From Streptomyces sp. TRM70350 (GTDB lineage Bacteria; Actinomycetota; Actinomycetes; Streptomycetales; Streptomycetaceae): DNA of 64,000 nt. Each line of letters opens with the position of its first letter. The stretch's first letter is position 1. Shown here piece by piece: positions 58,449 to 64,000 of this stretch. The stretch covers positions 158,189 to 222,188 of the forward strand of contig NZ_JAHUXH010000011.1 of NCBI RefSeq assembly GCF_019219825.1. The letters are read 5' to 3'. A model generated the notes under the pieces. It worked only from the letters and a program-made list of their open reading frames with translations, made no database searches and was not told the origin of the DNA. The translations under genes and the position numbers were made by a program.

Positions 58449-59150
58449 TCAGGCCCCGCCGCCGTGACGGCGGCCGGTGGGCTCGCTCAGGGCCGGGCGA
58501 TCGAGCAGTTCATGGAGCAGGCCGTCGACGCGCACGGCCAGGGCGTCCCGCACCGAACGGGCGCTCTCGATGTCCAGGCCCGCGAGCTCGGGCAGGTCCC
58601 AGTCCAGGTAACGGCGGCCGGGGCGGACCGGGCAGGCGTCGCCGCAGCCCAGCGTGACCACCACGTCGGCAGCGGTGACCACCTCGGCGGTCAGCGGCTT
58701 GGGGAACTCGTCTCCCACGTCCAGGCCCTGCTCCGCGAGCAGCCGCTCCACCACCGGCGCGATCTCCGTGCCCGGCCGGGATCCCGCGGTCAGCACCCGT
58801 ACGGCGTCGCCCGCCCGGTGCCGCATCAGCGCGGCGGCCAACTGGGAGCGGCCCGCGTTCTCCGTGCAGACGAACAGCACCTCCGGCACCGGCTTGGGCG
58901 ACAGCCCGAGGCCGCGGGCCAGGGCGGCCAGCCGCTGGTCGGCGAAACGCTCGATGAGCACCGGCAGATGAGTGTCCACGTGGGCGCGCACTTCGAGCCG
59001 ACTCGCGCACTCGTCGACGTACTGGGCGACGGTGGCCTTCGAGAACGACCGGCCGTGACGGGCGGAGAGCCGGCGCACGATCCGCTCCAGCACGGACTGC
59101 ATGTCACGCAGGGGCGGCGTCGCAGGTCCGAACCGGCTCGGATCCTCCAT
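58449..59150 (-). CDS. Arsenate reductase, LMW-phosphatase fold with N-terminal helical domain
   Basis: A 233-residue protein. The first about 90 residues are helical (MQSVLERIVRRLSARHGRSF; RLAALARGLG), a three-helix domain often fused to arsenate reductases in actinobacteria. The C-terminal LMWPc domain has VLFVCTENAGRSQLAAALMR (Cys loop) and VVVTLGCGDACPVRPGRRYL with the redox Cys. Reduction probably depends on mycothiol or thioredoxin. ATG 59150 follows GAGGT; ATG 59102 is the alternative. Divergent from arsR1. Confidence 0.9.
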   Translation of the reverse strand: MEDPSRFGPATPPLRDMQSVLERIVRRLSARHGRSFSKATVAQYVDECASRLEVRAHVDTHLPVLIERFADQRLAALARGLGLSPKPVPEVLFVCTENAGRSQLAAALMRHRAGDAVRVLTAGSRPGTEIAPVVERLLAEQGLDVGDEFPKPLTAEVVTAADVVVTLGCGDACPVRPGRRYLDWDLPELAGLDIESARSVRDALAVRVDGLLHELLDRPALSEPTGRRHGGGA

Positions 59151-59208
59151 GGCGCACCTCCGTGGGTGACGGGAAGACCTCTTCCCCTTCCCTGGGATAA
59201 TAGGCGAC

Positions 59209-59252
59209 CATCTATGTATGGAGTAGCCGTCGCACCTTATGGTGAATAGATG
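59209..59252. promoter_or_regulatory. arsR1 operator/promoter region
   Basis: Inverted repeat CATCTAT-n30-ATAGATG spans the arsR1 start, and TATGGT stands 6 nt before its ATG, giving a probable leaderless promoter. It lies between arsR1 and the divergent arsenate reductase gene. Confidence 0.6.
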
Positions 59253-59642
59253 GGCGTCACTACAGACGGCGCGGCGCAGGCGGGTCATGATGAGGCGGCG
59301 GACGCATGCACGCCGCAACTCGCCTGCCATCTGATCGACCGCGACGAAGCCGAGCGGCTGGCGAGCATGCTCAAGGCCATCGCCGATCCCACCCGGCTGC
59401 AGATCCTCCGGCTCATCGAGCGGTCGCCCACCGGTGAGGCGTGCGTGTGCGACCTGACCGAGTGCCTGAACTTCCGGCAGCCCACGGTGAGCCACCACCT
59501 GAAGATCATGACCGAGGCCGGTCTGCTGACCCGGGAACGGCGCGGCACCTGGGCCTGGTACGCCGTGGACCACGAGGGGCTGCGCCGGGTGCGCGAAATC
59601 CTCGAACCGGCCCCCGCTGCCGCTTCGGGCCAGGCCGCCTGA
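59250..59642 (+). CDS. arsR: ArsR family metalloregulator (arsR1)
   Basis: A 130-residue winged-helix repressor. The HTH region is LASMLKAIADPTRLQILRLI, with the metal site ACVCDLTECLNF (Cys-x-Cys pair plus a further Cys) and recognition helix RQPTVSHHLKIMTEAGL. The arsenic(III) ligands are intact, so this is probably an arsenite-responsive repressor. It is divergent from an arsenate reductase and convergent with the broken flavoprotein gene. Confidence 0.93.
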   Translation: MGVTTDGAAQAGHDEAADACTPQLACHLIDRDEAERLASMLKAIADPTRLQILRLIERSPTGEACVCDLTECLNFRQPTVSHHLKIMTEAGLLTRERRGTWAWYAVDHEGLRRVREILEPAPAAASGQAA

Positions 59643-59658
59643 CGGGGCGCTCCCGGCG

Positions 59659-60878
59659 TCAGGAGTCGCCCAGCATCCTGCGCTGTACGTCGAGGTGGTG
59701 CTCGTTCATCCACGCCTGCGCCGCCATCTGGACCGCGTCCCACGGTGAGCCGAGGGGCGGTGTGTAGGAGAGGTCCAGGTCGCTGACGTCGTCCACGTTC
59801 ATCCCGTGGAAGAGCGCGGTGGCGTAGGCGTCGACGCGCTTGGCGACCTCCGCACCGCGTCGTCCGACCAGCTGGGCGCCCAGCAGACGACCGCTGTCGG
59901 TGTCCCCGGTGACGCGGATCGCGATCGGGGTTGCGCCCGGGTAGTACGCCTTGTGGTCGTCGGGGCGGCTGGCGGTGGTGACCGGAGTCCAACCGCGTCC
60001 GGCGCCGAGTGCCTCGTACTCGCGCAGACCTGTGCGGGCCGCGACGAGGTCGAAGACCTTCACGACCTGGGTCCCGAGACTGCCCCCGAACCAGCGGTTT
60101 CCGCCGAGTGCTCCCCGGCGATCCGTCCCTGCTTGTGCGCGGTGGTGCCCAGGGGCAGCCAGGTCGTGCCCAGCAGCCGGTGGTGAGTGACGACGCAGTC
60201 GCCGGCCGCGTACACGTCCGGCAGTGAGGTGCGCATGTACTCGTCGACCTCGATCGCGCCCTTCACGCCCAGCGTGGCACCGGCCGCGGCGGCGAGGCCC
60301 GCGTCGGGTCGCACGCCGACGACGACCAGGACGAGATCGGTGTCACACGTGAGGGTCGAGCCGCTCGACTCGGTGGCCTGGACGCGGAGCAGGTCGCCGG
60401 AGGGGGCGCGGGTGATCGCGGAGACCTGGGCGCCGGTGATGACGTCGACGCCGTGGGTGTCGAGCTCGGTGCGGACGAGGGCGCCGAGTTCCGGACAGCT
60501 CCTCCTCCTTGGGCAGGCCGAGCTTGCGGTAGCCGGAGCCGGTGGCGACGATCACCGCCTTCGCCCGATGCACGGTGCCCGCGGTATCGGTGACTTCCTT
60601 GACGGCGCCGGTGAGGTCGACGGAGACGATGTCGTCCTCGACGATCTCGGCGCCGAACCTCTCGGCCTGGGCGCGCATTTGGGCCATCAGGTCCGGGCCG
60701 GCGATGCCTTCGGGGAAGCCGGGGAAGTTCTCGACCTCGGTCGTGGTGGTCAGCGAGCCGCCGACGAAGACCGCGCCGCCGAAGACGAGCGGCTTGAGTT
60801 CGGCGCGGGCGGTGTAGAGGGCGGCGGTGCAGCCGGCGGGCCGGAGCCCATGACGATGACCTCGCGGATCTCGCTCAC
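59659..60878 (-). pseudogene. Chimeric flavoprotein remnant: arsT/trxB start fused to a CoA-disulfide-reductase-like end
   Basis: The start (SEIREVIVMGSGP) is a thioredoxin-reductase N-terminus with a 1-base deletion near 60840. Its body continues in another frame (RAELKPLVFGGAVFVGGSLT; VENFPGFPEGIAGPDLMAQM; VIVATGSGYRKLGLPKEEEL) to about 60500. The rest is from a different enzyme, a CoA-disulfide-reductase-like protein (VVVGVRPDAGLAAAAGATLG; SLPDVYAAGDCVVTHHRLLG; YYPGATPIAIRVTGDTDSGR), itself frameshifted near 60100. Two shifts and a fusion mean no intact reductase. It follows arsC2 with a GTGA overlap. Confidence 0.75.
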
Positions 60879-61288
60879 GCCTTCGTCTCCGGAGCGATCT
60901 CCTCGATCAGGCCCTCGACCAGCTTCTTGATCTCGTCGCGGATCGGGCGCACGGCCTCGACGCCTTGGCCGGCCGGGTCGTCCAGCTGCCAGTCCAGGTA
61001 CCGCTTGCCGGGGAAGACGGGGCAGGTGTCGCCGCATCCCATGGTGATGCAGACGTCCGACTCCTTCACCGCGTCCACGGTCAGCATCTTCGGAACCTCG
61101 GCGGAGATGTCGATGCCGACCTCGCGCATCGCCTCCACGGCGGCCGGGTTCACCTCGGCGCCCGGGTTGGAACCGGCCGAGCGGACCTCGACGCGGTCTC
61201 CGGCCAGGTGGGTCAGCCACGCGGCGGCCATCTGGGAGCGGCCGGCGTTGTGGACACAGACGAAGAGCACGGACGGCTTGTCGGACAT
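60875..61288 (-). CDS. arsC: Arsenate reductase (thioredoxin-linked LMW-phosphatase type)
   Basis: A 137-residue enzyme reducing arsenate to arsenite. It has the Cys loop VLFVCVHNAGRSQMAAAWLT and the redox Cys pair in VCITMGCGDTCPVFPGKRYL with the family Asp in YLDWQLDDP. All catalytic residues are present. It is divergent from arsR2 and cotranscribed with the broken reductase gene downstream, its former electron donor (inferred). Confidence 0.95.
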   Translation of the reverse strand: MSDKPSVLFVCVHNAGRSQMAAAWLTHLAGDRVEVRSAGSNPGAEVNPAAVEAMREVGIDISAEVPKMLTVDAVKESDVCITMGCGDTCPVFPGKRYLDWQLDDPAGQGVEAVRPIRDEIKKLVEGLIEEIAPETKA

Positions 61289-61350
61289 CAGAGGTCTCTC
61301 TTGTCTCGCGACGGGGACGGCAACGGTCCCTCACCAGGAACGAGTACAGA

Positions 61351-61390
61351 TCACATCAGCACCCGGTGGTGTCAGTCACCACTGATGTGA
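61351..61390. promoter_or_regulatory. arsR2/arsC2 operator
   Basis: Nested perfect inverted repeats: TCACATCAG...CTGATGTGA (9 bp) around GGTGGTG...CACCAC, with TCAGT-CACC-ACTGA inside. It sits in the 114-bp gap between divergent arsC and arsR2, the expected place for an ArsR operator. Confidence 0.7.
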
Positions 61391-61402
61391 GAGTATCAGC
61401 CC

Positions 61403-61711
61403 ATGATGACGTCAGTCGACACTGACCTGATCCGGGTGCTGGCCGACCCGCTCAGGCTCCAGATCGTGACCCTGCTCGCCAAAGAGACGCTGTGCACCAC
61501 CCACTTGGTGGAGGAGACCGGCGCGAAGCAGACCAACCTCTCCAACCACCTGAGAGTGCTGCGCGAGGCCGGGGTCGTCGAGACGGAGCCGTGCGGCCGG
61601 TACACGTACTACAAGCTGCGCCCGGACGTCGTCGCCCAACTCGCCGGTCAGTTCGCCGACCTGGCCGAGTCCGCCCGGACCGCCGCCGACAACAAGAGGG
61701 CCTGCCCGTGA
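61403..61711 (+). CDS. ArsR family regulator (arsR2)
   Basis: A 102-residue winged-helix protein: LIRVLADPLRLQIVTLLAKE and the recognition helix GAKQTNLSNHLRVLREAGV. The usual CxC metal site is reduced to a single Cys (ETLCTTHLVEE), with another in EPCGRYTYYKL and one at the C-terminus (ACP), so the inducer site may be the alternative arrangement known from other ArsR types. The GTG of acr3 overlaps its stop. It likely controls acr3 and arsC. Confidence 0.9.
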   Translation: MMTSVDTDLIRVLADPLRLQIVTLLAKETLCTTHLVEETGAKQTNLSNHLRVLREAGVVETEPCGRYTYYKLRPDVVAQLAGQFADLAESARTAADNKRACP

Positions 61712-62817
61712 CCCGCACCGAAGCACCCGCGACCGCCGAGGAGTCCTCGGTCGTCGCGAAGCTGTCGACGCTCGATCGCTTTCTCGCCGTCTGGATCCTG
61801 CTCGCCATGGCGGTCGGACTCGGTCTCGGCCGCGCCATCCCGGGTCTGAACGACGCCCTGGCCAAGGTGGAGATCGGCGGCATCTCGCTGCCGATCGCCA
61901 TCGGCCTGCTGATCATGATGTACCCGGTCCTGGCCAAGGTCCGCTACGACAAGCTCGACGCCGTCACCGGCGACAAGAGGCTCATGGTCTCGTCGTTGGT
62001 CATCAACTGGCTGATCGGCCCGGCGGTGATGTTCGCGCTGGCGTGGATCTTCCTGCCGGACCTGCCCGAGTACCGCACCGGCCTGATCATCGTCGGCCTG
62101 GCCCGCTGCATCGCCATGGTCATCATCTGGAACGACCTGGCGTGCGGCGACCGGGAGGCCGCAGCCGTCCTGGTGGCGCTGAACTCGGTGTTCCAGGTCC
62201 TGGCGTTCGGCGTCCTCGGCTGGTTCTACCTCGACCTGCTGCCCGGCTGGCTGAACCTGGGCGACGGCGAGCATCTCGACATCTCCATGTGGAAGATCGC
62301 CCTGAACGTCGTCATCTTCCTCGGCATCCCGCTGCTGGCCGGGTTCCTGACCCGCCGTATCGGTGAGCGGAGGCTGGGGCGGGAGTCGTACGAGACGGGC
62401 TTCCTGCCGAAGATCGGCCCGTGGGCGCTGTACGGCCTGCTCTTCACGATCGTCATCCTGTTCGCCCTGCAGGGGAAGACCATCACCTCCCAGCCGCTGG
62501 ACGTGGCCCGCATCGCCATCCCGCTGCTGATCTACTTCGCGCTGATGTGGTTCGGCACCTTCGCCCTCGGCAAGGTCATCGGCCTCGCCTACGACCGCAC
62601 CGCCACGCTCGCCTTCACCGCGGCCGGCAACAACTTCGAACTCGCCATCGCGGTGGCCATCGCCACCTTCGGCGTCACCTCCGGCCAGGCCCTGTCGGGT
62701 GTCGTCGGCCCGCTGATCGAGGTGCCGGTCCTGGTCGCCCTGGTGTACGTCTCTCTCGCCTGGCGGCGGAAGTTCAGCGCCGGACGGCAGCTGACGGCGG
62801 CGCCGCGGGAGAGCTGA
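61708..62817 (+). CDS. acr3: Arsenite efflux transporter ACR3
   Basis: A 369-residue, ten-helix arsenite exporter. Conserved blocks are PLPIAIGLLIMMYPVLAKVR-like ISLPIAIGLLIMMYPVLAKV, the Cys-bearing helix IVGLARCIAMVIIWNDLACG, and TAAGNNFELAIAVAIATFGV followed by GVVGPLIEVPVLVAL. The substrate Cys is present. The GTG start overlaps the arsR2 stop. A 45-residue coupled mini-gene and arsO follow. Confidence 0.95.
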   Translation: MTRTEAPATAEESSVVAKLSTLDRFLAVWILLAMAVGLGLGRAIPGLNDALAKVEIGGISLPIAIGLLIMMYPVLAKVRYDKLDAVTGDKRLMVSSLVINWLIGPAVMFALAWIFLPDLPEYRTGLIIVGLARCIAMVIIWNDLACGDREAAAVLVALNSVFQVLAFGVLGWFYLDLLPGWLNLGDGEHLDISMWKIALNVVIFLGIPLLAGFLTRRIGERRLGRESYETGFLPKIGPWALYGLLFTIVILFALQGKTITSQPLDVARIAIPLLIYFALMWFGTFALGKVIGLAYDRTATLAFTAAGNNFELAIAVAIATFGVTSGQALSGVVGPLIEVPVLVALVYVSLAWRRKFSAGRQLTAAPRES

Positions 62818-62954
62818 TGCGGTGCCTGGATTGCTCCGGCATGGGGGCGCGGGTCGCCGCCGTCGGTGTCCGCGCCGTCCACGCCGCCTGCGGCGCCCGC
62901 CTCGCGGCGTGCTGCCCGCGGACCGCCCGCACCGCCCGCACCGTCCGCACCTGA
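62817..62954 (+). CDS. 45-residue Cys-rich mini-protein between acr3 and arsO
   Basis: MRCLDCSGMGARVAAVGVRA, then VHAACGARLAACCPRT, ending in an Arg/Thr repeat. Five Cys, with a CxxC start, suggest a small thiol or metal site, perhaps a decayed DUF2180-like zinc protein. Its ATG overlaps the acr3 stop and its stop overlaps the arsO ATG (both TGATG), so translation is coupled on both sides. Confidence is limited by size. Confidence 0.5.
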   Translation: MRCLDCSGMGARVAAVGVRAVHAACGARLAACCPRTARTARTVRT

Positions 62955-64000
62955 TGACGGGCGACCAGCACACCCAGGTGGTGATCGTCGGCGGCGGCCA
63001 GTCCGGCCTCGCCGCCGGATACCATCTCCGCCGCCTGGGCGTGGACTTCGTCGTCCTCGACGCACAGTCCACGCCCGGCGGGGCGTGGCAGTACGCCTGG
63101 GACTCCCTGCACCTGTTCTCCCCGGCCGCCTTCTCCTCCCTGCCGGGGCGGCTGATGCCGCCGCAGCCGGGGCGGGAGTACCCGGACGCCGGGCACGTGG
63201 TGGCGTATCTGCGGGACTACGAGAAGCGGTACGAACTGCCGGTGGAGCGGCCCGTGCGGGTCCTCGGCGTGCACCGCGACAGTGAACTCCTGCGCGTGGA
63301 GACCGACTCCGGCACCTGGCGCGCCCGTGCCGTGATCAGCGCGACCGGTACCTGGTGGCGGCCCTTCCTGCCCGCCGTCCCCGGACGGGGCGACTTCGGC
63401 GGCGAGCAACTCCACACCGTCGCCTACCGGCGGCCGCAGGACTTCACCGGCCGCCGCGTGATCGTGGTCGGCGGCGGCAACTCCGGCGCCCAGATCGCCG
63501 CCGACCTCGCCCACGACACGGAGCTGACCTGGGTCACCCAGCGCCCGCCACGTTTCCTCGCCGACGACATCGACGGCCGCGCCCTGTTCGACGCGGCCAC
63601 CGCCCGCCGACGCGCCCTCGATGAGGGCCGCACGGACACCGGCGGCGTCGCCTCCCTCGGCGACATCGTCGCCGTACCGCCCGTGCGCGAAGCGCGTGAC
63701 CGCGGCGTGCTCAAGGCGAGCCCGATGTTCACCCGGCTCGTTCCCGGCGGCGTCGAGTGGGCCGACGGCACCCGCGCCCAGGCCGAGGCGATCATCTGGT
63801 GCACGGGCTTTCGGCCCGCCCTCTGCCACCTCGCCCCGCTCCGACTCCGGGGCCGACGCGGCCACATCGCCACCTCCGGGACGCGGGCGGTGGACGAACC
63901 GCGCCTGCACCTGCTCGGCTACGGGGACTGGACCGGCCCTGCCTCCGCCACGCTCATCGGTGTCGGCCGCCCGGCCAGGGAGGCAGCGCGCGAGATCGCC
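62954..64000 (+). CDS. arsO: ArsO-like flavin monooxygenase (3' end outside window)
   Basis: At least 349 residues of a flavin-dependent monooxygenase. It has the FAD motif VVIVGGGQSGLAAGYHLRRL, the NADPH motif RVIVVGGGNSGAQIAADLAH, ATGTWWRPFLPAVPGRGDFG and the late IIWCTGFRPALCHLA and LHLLGYGDW. Streptomyces arsO, from the arsRBOCT-type clusters known on a linear plasmid, is of this family; its exact reaction on arsenic is not firmly settled. It is fourth in the arsR2 operon. Confidence 0.88.
   Translation, partial: MTGDQHTQVVIVGGGQSGLAAGYHLRRLGVDFVVLDAQSTPGGAWQYAWDSLHLFSPAAFSSLPGRLMPPQPGREYPDAGHVVAYLRDYEKRYELPVERPVRVLGVHRDSELLRVETDSGTWRARAVISATGTWWRPFLPAVPGRGDFGGEQLHTVAYRRPQDFTGRRVIVVGGGNSGAQIAADLAHDTELTWVTQRPPRFLADDIDGRALFDAATARRRALDEGRTDTGGVASLGDIVAVPPVREARDRGVLKASPMFTRLVPGGVEWADGTRAQAEAIIWCTGFRPALCHLAPLRLRGRRGHIATSGTRAVDEPRLHLLGYGDWTGPASATLIGVGRPAREAAREIA

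Overview
The window is high-GC actinobacterial DNA, almost certainly from a Streptomyces chromosome. The evidence is third-position G/C codon bias, GTG starts, leaderless promoters, a Tat-exported protein, Excalibur and class F sortase proteins, the hrdA-type sigma factor gene beside dnaG, and Streptomyces-type dispersed palindromes. It reads as conserved core genes broken up by small accessory islets and one larger accessory block at the right end.

Layout. 1-3.6 kb: 3' end of glycyl-tRNA synthetase, a LysE-type exporter, an aldo/keto reductase with a TetR regulator, and a small zinc-ribbon protein. 3.7-7.0 kb: an islet lying between two fragments of what looks like a single MFS transporter gene; it holds a truncated HTH gene, a CYTH-domain enzyme, a frameshifted XRE regulator and three overlapping Cys-containing mini-genes. 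7.1-19.3 kb: dusB, a membrane sulfatase, two glycoside hydrolases divergent from a ROK regulator, ppdK and galU. 19.7-23.1 kb: a minus-strand cluster of five small genes opposite a TPR regulator. 23.1-27.9 kb: small enzymes, a PhoX pseudogene carrying a Streptomyces repeat, a Tat-exported beta-propeller, a membrane protein and an Excalibur protein.

27.9-42.1 kb is dominated by assimilatory nitrate metabolism: nirD-nirB and a companion flavoprotein, nasA, and a sirohydrochlorin chelatase. Together they reduce nitrate to ammonium and supply siroheme. GlnR-like boxes precede the nirB operon and the chelatase gene. Between these lie an imine-reductase-like gene with an HxlR regulator, a class F sortase with a secreted protein, an M4 metalloprotease, a gamma-glutamylcyclotransferase and a SanA-like protein. 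42.2-54.3 kb is core: dgt, a ferredoxin-reductase-like flavoprotein, dnaG, hrdA, a heterodimeric ABC exporter, an FGGY kinase and a YtxH-like protein.

54.4-64 kb: two identical tRNA-Asn genes and a CAT-anticodon tRNA precede an accessory block. It holds two VapBC-type toxin-antitoxin pairs, a decayed gene, a fluoride-export cluster (fluC-DUF190-fluC), and an arsenic-resistance region with two arsC, two arsR, acr3, arsO (cut by the window end) and a broken, chimeric arsT-like flavoprotein gene.

The most unusual feature is in-frame minisatellite growth inside otherwise normal enzymes. About 140 Gly/Ala-rich residues with a 99-bp internal duplication sit inside the nitrate reductase, and about 100 residues built from GAGCGGTGCTC-like repeats sit inside a glycoside hydrolase. 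Smaller 15-bp repeats form the C-terminal tails of the sulfatase and the HxlR regulator. No CRISPR array, complete insertion sequence or rRNA was seen.
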